Source of the DNA: Streptomyces sp. NBC_01276
GTDB lineage: Bacteria > Actinomycetota > Actinomycetes > Streptomycetales > Streptomycetaceae
Direction of reading: 5' to 3'
NCBI RefSeq assembly: GCF_041435355.1
Contig: NZ_CP108443.1
Coordinates: forward strand, 310,001 to 374,000
DNA length: 64,000 nt
How positions within the stretch are numbered: position 1 is the stretch's first letter; each line of letters begins with the position of its first letter. Below, one piece after another: positions 11,020-18,889 of the stretch. A program made the position numbers and the translations under genes. Under the pieces are notes generated by a model, which did no database searches, had not been told where the DNA came from, and saw nothing but the letters and a program-made list of their open reading frames with translations.

Positions 11020-11049
11020 AGGGCGTTCGTTCCCACGAGGAGGGGAACG

Positions 11050-11340
11050 GTGCTGTACCACGCCGCTACGAGCGACACCAGGACGAGCCCCGGCGCACCG
11101 CGCACCGGCGGCACCGGCCTGCGGATCGCCGTCACCGACGCCGTCAGCACCGTTCCCCCGTCCCCGCCGGCCCGTCCGGCCGATGCGGCGACGGGCCGGG
11201 GCGGTTACGGGTGGCCGCTGATACACCGCCTCACGCGGAGCACGCGGATCACCCCCGCAGCGCACGGCGGCAAACGCATCGAGGTCGTCGTCCCGCTCGA
11301 AGGCGCGGCCGACTCCCAGGGAGATCCCCGCCCGGTGTGA
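11050..11340 (+). CDS. Half-length HATPase (anti-sigma kinase-like) protein
   Basis: Frame of 96 residues with a strong ribosome site (GAGGAGGGG at 11037-11045) before GTG 11050. It holds only the back half of an RsbW/SpoIIAB-type ATPase: a degenerate G1 strand (GLRIAVTDA), the G2 loop GRGGYGWPLIHRL and the final strand GGKRIEVVVPL. The N-box helix that contacts the sigma factor and ATP is absent, so kinase activity is doubtful. Position directly after a STAS gene suggests a decayed or minimal partner-switch component. Alternatively it is a truncated remnant that is still translated. Confidence 0.6.
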   Translation: MLYHAATSDTRTSPGAPRTGGTGLRIAVTDAVSTVPPSPPARPADAATGRGGYGWPLIHRLTRSTRITPAAHGGKRIEVVVPLEGAADSQGDPRPV

Positions 11341-11420
11341 CAGCCCGACCGGTGTGACCCCCTACCGGTTTGAGATCCGGGATTCCGGCCATACGGGCGT
11401 CGAACGGTCTTCGGCGTCCG

Positions 11421-11462
11421 CCGCGGTCTGCGCCCCGACACCGGTCGGTGCGCAGACCGCGG
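11421..11462 (+). terminator. Strong hairpin between 11340 and 11490
   Basis: Stem CCGCGGTCTGCGC paired with GCGCAGACCGCGG (13 bp), then a one-base mismatch, then CCGAC/GTCGG with an ACCG loop. There is no U-tract, as usual in Streptomyces. It lies 27 nt before the next start codon. Confidence 0.6.
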
Positions 11463-11489
11463 TGTGCCGGGGCGAGAGGGGGAACTCGT

Positions 11490-12245
11490 ATGACCACACC
11501 CGAGGAGGACGCGCCCGCGTCCATAAGCGGCAGCGGACCCGAGGGGCGTACGGGCCTGGGGCGCGACGCGGTGCTCGCGCTCGGGCTGCTCGGCACCGCC
11601 GTCGCAGGCGTGGCCGCCTTCCTGAAGGCCGCCCCGGCGGGCGGGGTGAGGCTCCCGATGACGCTGATCGCCGCCCTGGGCGTGCTGCTGCTGGGCGCGC
11701 TCCTGGCGAAGTGGAGCTTCGCGCCCGTCCGGCGCCGGCCCGGCGGCCCGCCGCCCGTCGGGTACGCGGAGGCGCCCGTGGACCTTCCCGAGGTCGGGTG
11801 TGACGCCCTCGACCACGCCGCGGTCGACGCCGACGGCTTCGAGCACGCGGTGGCCGCCCTGTGCGCACGGGACGGCTGCACCCCGGTGGAGGTGGTGGGC
11901 GGAGCGGGCGACCTGGGCGCCGACGTCCTCGCGACGACGGCGGACGGGCGACGCGTCGTGCTCCAGTGCAAGCACTACGCCGAGGACAACCGGGTCGGCT
12001 CGCAGGACCTCCAGCGCTTCGGCGGAACCTGCTTCGCGGTCCACGAGGCCGACGTCGCCGTCATCGTGACGACCAGTTCCTTCACCGCGCCCGCCGCCGA
12101 GTACGCCGACACCTGCGGGATAGTCCGCGTCGACGGCGAGGCGCTGGCCGCCTGGACCGCACAGCAGGCCCCTCCCCCGTGGGAGTCCGGCGCCGGCGCG
12201 CCCGTATCCGTCCCGTCCACCCCTGCCCGAGGAGCCACGTCATGA
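11490..12245 (+). CDS. Membrane-anchored Mrr-like restriction endonuclease family protein
   Basis: Protein of 251 residues. Two N-terminal membrane helices (about 25-45 and 52-72) are followed by a PD-(D/E)xK Mrr_cat domain: the Asp lies in GDLGADVLATT and the QxK motif in VVLQCKHYAEDN, then LQRFGGTCFAVHEADVAVIV. Such membrane Mrr proteins cut DNA in other bacteria; the target here is unknown. ATG 11490 has GAGAGGGGG upstream. The stop overlaps the phospholipase D start (ATGA, 12242-12245), so the two are co-translated. A defence or envelope-stress role is inference only. Confidence 0.82.
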   Translation: MTTPEEDAPASISGSGPEGRTGLGRDAVLALGLLGTAVAGVAAFLKAAPAGGVRLPMTLIAALGVLLLGALLAKWSFAPVRRRPGGPPPVGYAEAPVDLPEVGCDALDHAAVDADGFEHAVAALCARDGCTPVEVVGGAGDLGADVLATTADGRRVVLQCKHYAEDNRVGSQDLQRFGGTCFAVHEADVAVIVTTSSFTAPAAEYADTCGIVRVDGEALAAWTAQQAPPPWESGAGAPVSVPSTPARGATS

Positions 12246-13450
12246 CCACCACCACCGACACCGTCACCACCGCGGCCGACGTCGCCGACCGGGCCGAGGA
12301 GCGCATCCACCGCATCCGCCGCCGCCTCGAACGCCTCATCGGCATCGCGGCGACCGAGGGGAACTCCGTACGTCCGTTGCGCAACGGCGACGAGATCTTC
12401 GCCTCGATGCTCGACGCCATCTCCGGCGCCCGGCACACCGTCGACATGATGACCTTCGTCTACTGGAAGGGCGACATCGCCCGCCGGTTCGCCGAGGCCC
12501 TGGCCGAGCGGGCCGGCAACGGCGTGCGCGTGAGGCTGTTGCTGGACGGCTTCGGCAGCCGCCTGATCGAACAGGACCTGCTGGACCGGATGAGCACGGC
12601 CGGGGTGGACGTCGCCTGGTTCCGCAGACCCGTCTCCCTCTCCCCGCTCAAGCAGAACCACCGCTGCCACCGCAAGGTCCTCGTCGTCGACGAACGGACC
12701 GCCTTCACGGGCGGCGTCGGCATAGCCGAGGAGTGGTGCGGCGACGCCCGCAACCCCCACGAGTGGCGCGACACGCACGCCGAGGTCCGCGGGCCGGCCG
12801 TCGACGGCATCGCCGCGGCGTTCGCCCAGAACTGGGCGGAGTGCCATCCCGAACTCTTCGACGACCGCGACCGTTTCGTGAGCCACGAGCCGGCCGGCTC
12901 GGCGGTCGTCCAGGTGGTGCGCGGCTCGGCCGCCTTCGGGTGGCAGGACATGCAGACGCTGATGCGGGTCGTCCTGGAATCGGCGGAGGAGCGCGTGCGG
13001 CTGGCGACCGCGTACTTCGCCCCCGACGACTACTTCGTCGAGCTGCTGTCCGCCACCGCCCGCCGGGGCGTGACCGTCGAGATCCTGCTGCCCGGCCCGC
13101 ACACCGACAAGCGGGTGTGCCAACTGGCGGGGCAGCACCACTACGAGGCGCTCACCGCCGCCGGGGTGCGCATCCACCAGTACCAGCCGACGATGATGCA
13201 CGCCAAGATCCTGACGATGGACGGGGTCGTCTCGCTCATCGGCTCGTCGAACTTCAACCGCCGCTCCCTCGACCACGACGAGGAGGTCATGCTGGCCGTC
13301 ATGGACCCGGCCGTCACCCGCACCCTCGACGAGCACTACGACGAGGACCTCCGGGCCAGCACGCGCATCGCTCCGGGACGCTGGCGCCGCCGCTCCGTGC
13401 TCCAGCGCGCCCGGGAACTCTCGGTCCGGCCGCTGCGCCGCTTCCTGTGA
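12242..13450 (+). CDS. Phospholipase D / cardiolipin synthase family protein
   Basis: Protein of 402 residues with two HKD motifs: HRKVLVVDERTAFTGG near residue 145 and HAKILTMDGVVSLIGSSN near residue 320, the layout of cardiolipin synthases. No N-terminal membrane helix is seen, unlike E. coli ClsA, which fits ClsB/C-like or PLD-nuclease relatives. It overlaps the upstream Mrr-like gene by 4 nt, hence a coupled pair. The reaction is probably transfer of a phosphatidyl group between phospholipids; a nuclease role cannot be excluded because of the partner. The C-terminus is arginine-rich (RWRRRSVLQRARE). Confidence 0.88.
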   Translation: MTTTTDTVTTAADVADRAEERIHRIRRRLERLIGIAATEGNSVRPLRNGDEIFASMLDAISGARHTVDMMTFVYWKGDIARRFAEALAERAGNGVRVRLLLDGFGSRLIEQDLLDRMSTAGVDVAWFRRPVSLSPLKQNHRCHRKVLVVDERTAFTGGVGIAEEWCGDARNPHEWRDTHAEVRGPAVDGIAAAFAQNWAECHPELFDDRDRFVSHEPAGSAVVQVVRGSAAFGWQDMQTLMRVVLESAEERVRLATAYFAPDDYFVELLSATARRGVTVEILLPGPHTDKRVCQLAGQHHYEALTAAGVRIHQYQPTMMHAKILTMDGVVSLIGSSNFNRRSLDHDEEVMLAVMDPAVTRTLDEHYDEDLRASTRIAPGRWRRRSVLQRARELSVRPLRRFL

Positions 13451-13594
13451 GGCGGCGCCCCCTGCGAGGCGCGCGGGGACGACCCCAGGAGGACGGCTTC
13501 GATCTGCTGCTGCAAACGAGCTCAGATCGCGCACCGATGGGCTTCCCGCGCGCCGGTCTGTGCGCGTGAGACAGACTCACGGAAGGCTGGCGCC

Positions 13595-14158
13595 ATGCGG
13601 AAACTGATCTACGGCATGAACCTGACCCTGGACGGCTACATCGCCGCGCCCGGCGACGACATCGGCTGGAGCGTGCCGAGCGACGAGCTGTTCCAGTTTT
13701 GGTCCGACCAGTTGCAGGCGACCGACCTGTCGCTGTACGGGGGCAAGCTGTGGCAGACGATGAGCTCCTACTGGCCGACCGGCGACCAGCAGCCCAACGC
13801 CACCCCGGCGCATGTCGAGTTCGCGCGCCGCTGGCGGGAGATGTCGAAGGTGGTGTTCTCCTCGACGCTCGACGAGGTCGGCTGGAACACCCGCCTGGTC
13901 ACCGGCGACGCGATCGCCGAGATCACCCGGCTCAAGGCCGAGGACGGCGGCCCGATGGACATCGGCGGCGCGACGCTCGCCGGGGCGGCCATGCGGGCCG
14001 GGCTGGTCGACGAGTACGTGCTGGCCACCGCGCCGGTCCTGGTGGGCGGCGGCACGCCGTTCTTCAGCACGCTGGACAACTGGGTGAACCTGAACCTGGT
14101 GGAGACGCGGACGCTTCCCTGCGGCGTGATCCTGACCAGGTACGAGACGAGGCGCTGA
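13595..14158 (+). CDS. Dihydrofolate reductase / RibD C-terminal family protein
   Basis: Protein of 187 residues beginning MRKLIYGMNLTLDGYIAAPG, the family signature. LYGGKLWQTMSSYWP and DIGGATLAGAAMRAGLVDEY follow, ending GGGTPFFSTLDNW. The ribosome site GGAAGG lies about 8 nt before ATG 13595. This family binds NADPH; the substrate of stand-alone members is usually unknown. It is transcribed alone and ends before a strong hairpin. Confidence 0.9.
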   Translation: MRKLIYGMNLTLDGYIAAPGDDIGWSVPSDELFQFWSDQLQATDLSLYGGKLWQTMSSYWPTGDQQPNATPAHVEFARRWREMSKVVFSSTLDEVGWNTRLVTGDAIAEITRLKAEDGGPMDIGGATLAGAAMRAGLVDEYVLATAPVLVGGGTPFFSTLDNWVNLNLVETRTLPCGVILTRYETRR

Positions 14159-14183
14159 GCACCCGTCACGCGACTTCACGATC

Positions 14184-14227
14184 ACCGCCCCCTCCAGCCG
14201 CCGTCGACTGCTGGAGGGGGGGGCGGT
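14184..14227. terminator. Hairpin terminator after the RibD-type gene
   Basis: ACCGCCCCCTCCAG pairs with CTGGAGGGGGGGGCGGT (about 14 bp with a small slip) around a 13-nt loop, followed by no U-tract. It starts 26 nt after the stop at 14158. Confidence 0.7.
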
Positions 14228-14857
14228 GAGGAGCGGCCGGGCATGAGCCCCCGGCAGGGAGGGGTCGCGGGTTCAGCTCGCCTGTTCAGGGTGTCAGTTC
14301 CCGAAGATCCCCGTGCGGGGAAGATTCGGCCACCTCGTGGTCGGCGTAACCGAGCATCCTGGGCCGGCTCGCGCCCAGGACCGCGAGCGCGTTGGCGAGT
14401 TCGGCGGCACGGTGAAAATAGCGCCGGCTTGCCGTCCCCGCCCTCCGAGCAGTTCAGTAGAGAGGTTCCACCTCTATGACCCTGTCGAGCAAGCTGGGCG
14501 AGCGCGACGAGTTCTCCGGTTCTCCCGGCGGGGGTGTCGAGCACATGGGCGCACTGCGACCGGACCCTGGCGCCGTACCCAGCCCTCGGGACCTGTTGTT
14601 GGGAGTGCCCCCACCTGGCGAATACACAGAGTGATGACAGAAGGGGAGGCCTGCCGAGCAATGCGGTCGGTCAGCTGGCGAAACCGCCGTCGTCAGGGGC
14701 CTGTCGCTCCGGGCGGGGCTGCCCGAAGCGACGGACGCCGATGCCGTCAATGTTCGTGGTCCAGCACCGAGGTAAGCCGAAGGGCAGCGGGGTGATCTTG
14801 GCTTCCCGAGTGCTCGTCGGGACCTTGCGGCCCAGCCGTCGTTGGCGCGTCCACGGC
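14228..14857. other. Intergenic stretch, no convincing gene
   Basis: About 630 bases. A plus frame at 14476-14634 (MTLSSKLGERDEFSG..., 52 codons) has no clear ribosome site and no family match. Nothing else is recognised. Confidence 0.35.
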
Positions 14858-15664
14858 CTAAGCGGCGCCCTTCTTGTCGTTGATCTGGAAGGTGATGACG
14901 TCGACTTCGTCGGTTCCCGCCAGATCCGGGTAGTGGCCCTTGAGAGCCTCCCGGAGTTCGGCTGCGGTCGTCAGCCCTTCAGCTTGGGCGTCCCCGTCGG
15001 TGAGGTCACTGACCAGACAGTGCCTGATGCCGGTCACCTCTGCCGCCAGGACGACTTCGGGGTCGCTCTCGAACACCAGCCGTGCCGGGCCGAGCTGCGC
15101 CGGGTCCCGGAAACGGGTGGTCTTGGTCTTGGCGCCGGAGCGGACGACTTCGAGGTAGCGGGGGTTGAACCGGATGATCGGGGGACCGGACGTCTCGGGG
15201 TCTTCGTAGAGCGATGGGTCGAGACCGTTCATGCCCGCCTCCGGGGTCCATCGCTGAACCAGCGGCATCAGGTCGGCGGCGAGCACGGACCTGAGCCCCG
15301 CGGGGGTGGGCACGATGACGCGCATGGTGGGGTAGTAGTCCACGAAGACCTGCCGATCGCGCCCGCACGGGCCGATGACCCCGCGCCCGTGGTTTCCCAC
15401 GGCGACGATGCAGCGCATCTGGCGGGCGCCCTGGGCCCGCGCAGCTCCCAGAGCCACGAGTTCGGCGCAGGGGCCGCCGGTGAAGTGGTAGAGGTTCACG
15501 CCAGCGAACATCCGGTAGTCGGCGGCCATGACCGCGGCGCCGACCGTGTGGATCCCGTCTTCGTCGGGCCCGGCGTCGGTATGCGCGTCTATGGTGCGGC
15601 GTGCCAGCTCTACGAGCTCACGCTCGTCATCATCGAGAGCTCGTGCAGATGACGGGACGTACAC
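14858..15664 (-). CDS. Cytidine-deaminase-like domain fused to an ASCH domain
   Basis: Protein of 268 residues. Residues 10-120 match the blasticidin-S-deaminase branch of the cytidine deaminase superfamily: FTGGPCAELVALG supplies zinc ligand Cys66 and catalytic Glu68, and RGVIGPCGRDRQVFVDYYP supplies Cys100, but the second cysteine of the PCxxC motif is Asp103. Residues 160-265 form an ASCH domain (PIIRFNPRYLEVVRSGAKTK, TTRFRD, EVDVITFQI), a PUA-like fold that binds RNA or modified nucleosides. The fusion suggests nucleoside or RNA base modification, or drug deamination. Single gene; start ATG 15664. Confidence 0.85.
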   Translation of the reverse strand: MYVPSSARALDDDERELVELARRTIDAHTDAGPDEDGIHTVGAAVMAADYRMFAGVNLYHFTGGPCAELVALGAARAQGARQMRCIVAVGNHGRGVIGPCGRDRQVFVDYYPTMRVIVPTPAGLRSVLAADLMPLVQRWTPEAGMNGLDPSLYEDPETSGPPIIRFNPRYLEVVRSGAKTKTTRFRDPAQLGPARLVFESDPEVVLAAEVTGIRHCLVSDLTDGDAQAEGLTTAAELREALKGHYPDLAGTDEVDVITFQINDKKGAA

Positions 15665-16029
15665 CTTTTTGACCTTCCCTTCGTCCAGCAGTCACCCAAG
15701 AGCATTCCATGCCACGCAGGCGGGCTCCACAGGGTTTCGGCTTGCCTTGGCCGGACCATGAGAGGAGAGCATCGTCAGGGGCCGTCCGCTGGAAGGCGAA
15801 GCGTGCTGTCGTAGGGGCCGGGCGGGATGTGGGGGAGATACCCGAGGTGATCGTGGGGGTGCGCGCGGCTGCCCTGACGATGCGGGATCGGTCAGGGGTG
15901 GTGTGTGCGGGTCAGCGCAGGGTCTGTGCCAGGTGAACCAGCGAAACCACGGCGTTCGGAGGGGACTTCACCACCTCCTCGCCGGTGTCTGAGTACCGGT
16001 AACGAGACGCTTGTCGGTGGAGCGTTGCA
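15665..16029. other. Intergenic stretch
   Basis: About 365 bases upstream of the deaminase-ASCH gene. Its promoter is presumably near 15665-15720, but no clear -10/-35 pair was seen. No coding frame is recognised. Confidence 0.35.
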
Positions 16030-16330
16030 GGCCGTGGCCATGCTCCGGCTCGTCCTGGATCCGGAAACCCTGACCTACGCCCTCAACTTCGCCGAAGCCA
16101 GCCAGGTCCCCACACGGCGGGATCTACTCCTGGCCCGCTGTCGCCGCGGCCGACTGGACGGGGCAGCGAGTGCACGACCCCCTCACCGCATGCACCACCG
16201 GCCCCCGATCCGATGTCGCCGAAGCCGCCACCAACGCCCTCGCCGGGAACTACGGAACCTACCGACCTCTGCAGCAGGCTCCGCACCCCAGGTTCGTCGC
16301 GCACCCGGGCCTTCTCACCGGAAGATCTGC
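16030..16330 (+). pseudogene. Decayed gene fragment, unknown family
   Basis: Two consecutive plus frames read like protein: MLRLVLDPETLTYALNFAEA near 16038, then in another frame DWTGQRVHDPLTACTTGP and SDVAEAATNALAGNYGTYR up to about 16265. Codon bias is good inside each piece and is lost outside. The family is not recognised. The stretch 16331-16510 holds nothing else. Confidence 0.35.
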
Positions 16331-16510
16331 TGCCGGACCCGTGGGTCCCCCCGAGAACCGTTCAGGATCCCGGCCGCCGGCGCCCTGCGCCCGCTGCGCG
16401 GTCCGGATGCGGCCAGGTTGGGGCTCGACGAGGACGATCAGGAGCATGGGCCTCTTGGTGTCCCCTGCCGGGAGGCGGATCGCTGTCCGTGGTGGGGTGC
16501 CGGGGCCCGT

Positions 16511-16849
16511 TCAGGTGGTGGCCGGCGGGTTCGAGGGGCCGGCAGCGTTGCGGTATTCGGCGTTGATGCGCTGGGCCTCTTCGAGCTGGTCTTCCAGGAT
16601 GATGATGCGGCAGGCGGCCTCGATGGGGGTGCCCTGGTCGACGAGTTCACGGGCGCGGGCGGCGATGCGGAGCTGGTAGCGGGAGTAGCGGCGGTGTCCG
16701 CCTGCCGAGCGCAGCGGGGTGATGAGGCGGGCTTCGCCGATGGCGCGGAGGAAGCCCTGGGTGGTGCCGAGCATTTCGGCGGCCCGGCCCATGGTGTAGG
16801 CGGGGAAGTCGTCGTCGTCGAGACGGTCGAACGAGTCGTCTGCTGTCAT
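16511..16849 (-). CDS. Small MerR-like helix-turn-helix regulator
   Basis: Protein of 112 residues. An acidic N-terminus is followed by a MerR-type winged helix: YTMGRAAEMLGTTQGFLRAI (helix-turn-helix) and ITPLRSAGGHRRYSRYQLRI (wing, GGHRRYS). The short C-terminal helix (ACRIIILEDQLEEAQRINAE) is coiled-coil-like and there is no effector domain. The ribosome site GAGAGG is 5 nt before ATG 16849. It resembles HspR-class regulators in size and lies on the same strand as two DUF2267 genes and hsp18, so a role in the stress island is likely. A perfect 14-bp hairpin sits 27 nt upstream. Confidence 0.85.
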   Translation of the reverse strand: MTADDSFDRLDDDDFPAYTMGRAAEMLGTTQGFLRAIGEARLITPLRSAGGHRRYSRYQLRIAARARELVDQGTPIEAACRIIILEDQLEEAQRINAEYRNAAGPSNPPATT

Positions 16850-16875
16850 GGAACCTCTCTCGTGGAACGCGTGGA

Positions 16876-16906
16876 GGGGCCCGGGAGCATGTTGCTCCCG
16901 GGCCCC
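16876..16906. promoter_or_regulatory. Perfect 14-bp hairpin just upstream of the MerR-like gene
   Basis: GGGGCCCGGGAGCA pairs with TGCTCCCGGGCCCC around a TGT loop. It may terminate upstream minus-strand transcription, or act as a leader structure for the MerR-like gene, whose start lies 27 nt downstream on the minus strand. Confidence 0.55.
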
Positions 16907-17113
16907 GAAGGAACTGCTACACCATCTGCCGGCCCTGATTGCGTGCCGGCCTTCTGTATCCGTCCGCCCGACCTGAGCTTCGCCGGGTTTGCGGGGATCG
17001 CGGTTGCTTGACCGGAGACCACCTCACTATCGATGTCCTGCGGTACCCGGACTCGCGTGGCGTCCGGGCGATCCTGATGGCGCCTGGTTCCTCCGTTCTT
17101 TCCTCGGTGGTCA

Positions 17114-17592
17114 ACTGCTTGCCAAACGGGGGACTGCGTACTGCTGATACTGCGAACTGCGGGTACTGCCGGTGTTGCGTACTGCTCGTGGCCTCTTCCA
17201 GCGCCACGTTTCGGCAGCCAGCCCCGTTGCCCATCCTGCGTCTGCTCTGGCTTGGAACCCCACTGCCGAACCTCCCGGTGCGCGCGTCCGCAGCCGACGC
17301 CTTCACCGAGGTACTGCTCACTCAACTTCACTGCTGGCTACTGCCTATTGCTGGTACTGCAACCACTGCGTTGACTGCCTTACTGCTGCGGCGGCCCCTG
17401 ATCACTGCGGGCCACCCGGTGCGGTCACCAGTCCCGTCGCCGTCCCGCAACCACCCTGGCTTCGAAACTCCGTCACCGCACCGTCCTGCGCACTGCAACT
17501 GCGGGTACTGCGGTCCTGCTGCCTGGCAGTTCGTCTCTGCCGGGCCCGTCGATCTCTTCGAGCTACGTGAGAAACCATAACCACGCCACTGC
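17114..17592. repeat. ACTGC-rich repeat tract
   Basis: About 20 copies of ACTGC in 480 bases, often as TACTGC. At 17132-17180 they form a degenerate 16-bp tandem unit with copies spaced 7, 9, 7, 9 and 16 nt (starts 17133, 17140, 17149, 17156, 17165, 17181). A second cluster at 17313-17408 has spacings mostly of 8-10 nt, and a third lies at 17492-17511. No coding frame of good codon bias covers it. The rest of the 16907-17793 gap holds no recognised gene. Confidence 0.6.
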
Positions 17593-17793
17593 CTAATGTC
17601 TACTCCGGCGAGCATAGATTTTTATGTGTGGTGTCGAGAGGTATTCGACGCACAGAGGATGCGTCACCTGTGAGGCCATGCCCGAGCCGGCCTCGCCCCG
17701 GTCCTGACCTCCCCGGGTCAGGACCATCCGGCGTTCGGGTGTACGCGGCAGCTTCAAGGCGGACGCGGACCGAGGTTCAGCGCCCCTGTGTCG

Positions 17794-17828
17794 GCGGGGC
17801 CGGGGCCCTCTCGCGGCGCCGGCCCCGC
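17794..17828. terminator. Hairpin downstream of the DUF2267 gene
   Basis: GCGGGGCCGG (17794-17803) pairs with CCGGCCCCGC (17819-17828) around a 15-nt loop. It starts 27 nt after the stop of the minus-strand gene at 17855. Confidence 0.6.
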
Positions 17829-17854
17829 TCCGTCTTCACGCTGTGGCGGCTTCC

Positions 17855-18301
17855 TCAGGCAGCGGCAGGCTCAGGGCGGCGCAGTTCTGCCTGCCCGAAG
17901 AGGAGGGCGTAGCCGGTGGGGAGCCGGTGCACGATGCGGGCGGCGAGGTCGGGCCCGGTGAGGCGGGTGACAGCGGCGAGAACGGCGCCGGTGTCCCAGC
18001 GGGCTGTCGCCGGGGTGGCGCCGGTACGGGCGGCCAGGTCCTTGACGAAACCCCAGCCCGTGAGCGGCTCGCCATCCGGTACCGAGGCGGTGAGAGCGAG
18101 GGCGGCCTCAACCGGCAGACACCGTGCCAGGTCGACGCGTTCATCGCCGGTCAGCTGGCGGCCGAGGGCGGCGAGGACCTGGCGGACGGCTACCGCGGCG
18201 CGTTCGCGGGTGGGGTAGGCGCCTTCATAGCGCACGCGTTCCAGCATCTGCTCGAACGTCATGGACGTCTGGGGAAAGTGCGCTCGAGGCTGGTCGTACA
18301 T
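17855..18301 (-). CDS. DUF2267 domain protein
   Basis: Protein of 148 residues. The DUF2267 core runs from MTFEQMLERVRYEGAYPTRE through AAVAVRQVLAALGRQLTGDE and LARCLPVEAALALT, then a second half ends LPTGYALLFGQAELRRPE. DUF2267 proteins are small, helical and of unknown function; they often sit beside heat-shock or osmotic genes. ATG 18301 was chosen because the longer frame upstream is proline/serine-rich noise; ATG at MTFEQM is an alternative. It is paralogous to the gene at 18372-18767, sharing the LLFG ending. Confidence 0.85.
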   Translation of the reverse strand: MYDQPRAHFPQTSMTFEQMLERVRYEGAYPTRERAAVAVRQVLAALGRQLTGDERVDLARCLPVEAALALTASVPDGEPLTGWGFVKDLAARTGATPATARWDTGAVLAAVTRLTGPDLAARIVHRLPTGYALLFGQAELRRPEPAAA

Positions 18302-18371
18302 GGCTTCGCATGCCTTTCTCTGCGAAGGTCCGGCCGGGCCCGGGGTGGGCCCGGGCCGGGGCCGGGGGTGG

Positions 18372-18767
18372 TCAGGTGGGCTGGGGGTGGCCGAAGAGGA
18401 GGTCGTAGCCGTGTGGGAGCTGAAGGAGGACCTCGCGGGTGAGGACATCGCCCGCGGTGGCCGCTGCTGTGGACAGGACGGCGCCGATGTCCCACAGGGC
18501 CGTCTTCTCGGTAGCGCCCTCGATCCAGGCGGCGGTCGCACGGACGAACCGCTCCGGTGAGAGCGGCTCCGCCGCCTGCAGCGGGTTCAAGAGGATCAGG
18601 GCGTATGTCTCCGGGAGGCGGGCGGCGAGCTCGGCCCGAACCGTGCCGACGAGGTGTGCGCCGAGCAGAGCCAGGACGACGCGGGCGACCCGGTCGGCTT
18701 CCTCCGGGGTCGCGTACTCGCCGCGTTCCTGGACGTGGGCCAGGAACGACTCCCTGCGTATCGACAT
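18372..18767 (-). CDS. DUF2267 domain protein
   Basis: Protein of 131 residues: MSIRRESFLAHVQERGEYAT, RVARVVLALLGAHLVGTVRA, ELAARLPETYALIL and the end LLQLPHGYDLLFGHPQPT. The ribosome site GGAGGT (18779-18774) lies 6-7 nt before ATG 18767, which fixes the start. It is downstream of hsp18 on the same strand, separated by a hairpin, and upstream of a second DUF2267 gene, suggesting tandem duplication in a stress-induced run. Confidence 0.88.
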   Translation of the reverse strand: MSIRRESFLAHVQERGEYATPEEADRVARVVLALLGAHLVGTVRAELAARLPETYALILLNPLQAAEPLSPERFVRATAAWIEGATEKTALWDIGAVLSTAAATAGDVLTREVLLQLPHGYDLLFGHPQPT

Positions 18768-18821
18768 CACGTCACCTCCGGTGAAGGGGTGAAGGAGCGA
18801 AGGAGTGAAGGGGGAAAGGGT

Positions 18822-18868
18822 ACGGAGGGCGGGTGCCGGAGGGGGAAAACGGCTCTCCCGCCCTCCGT
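18822..18868 (-). terminator. Hairpin after hsp18
   Basis: ACGGAGGGCGGG pairs with CCCGCCCTCCGT (12 bp) around a 23-nt loop, 22 nt past the hsp18 stop. It may only partly stop transcription into the DUF2267 genes. Confidence 0.55.
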
Positions 18869-18889
18869 GACCGGCTGAGGGGGGACGGT

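Noticed and set aside
11975..13534. Minus-strand frame of 519 codons
   Set aside because: Antisense of the Mrr-like and phospholipase D genes, whose motifs are unambiguous.
14476..14634. 52-codon plus frame MTLSSKLGERDEFSG...
   Set aside because: No ribosome site, no neighbour in an operon and no family resemblance; kept only as a note in the gap entry.
12242..15664. Small natural-product gene cluster including the RibD-type reductase and the deaminase
   Set aside because: No biosynthetic core enzyme, transporter or shared orientation; a terminator and 630 empty bases separate the genes.
17114..17592. ACTGC tract considered as a CRISPR array
   Set aside because: The repeated unit is 5-16 bp with irregular 7-10 nt spacing; there are no 24-37 bp repeats with unique spacers and no cas genes.
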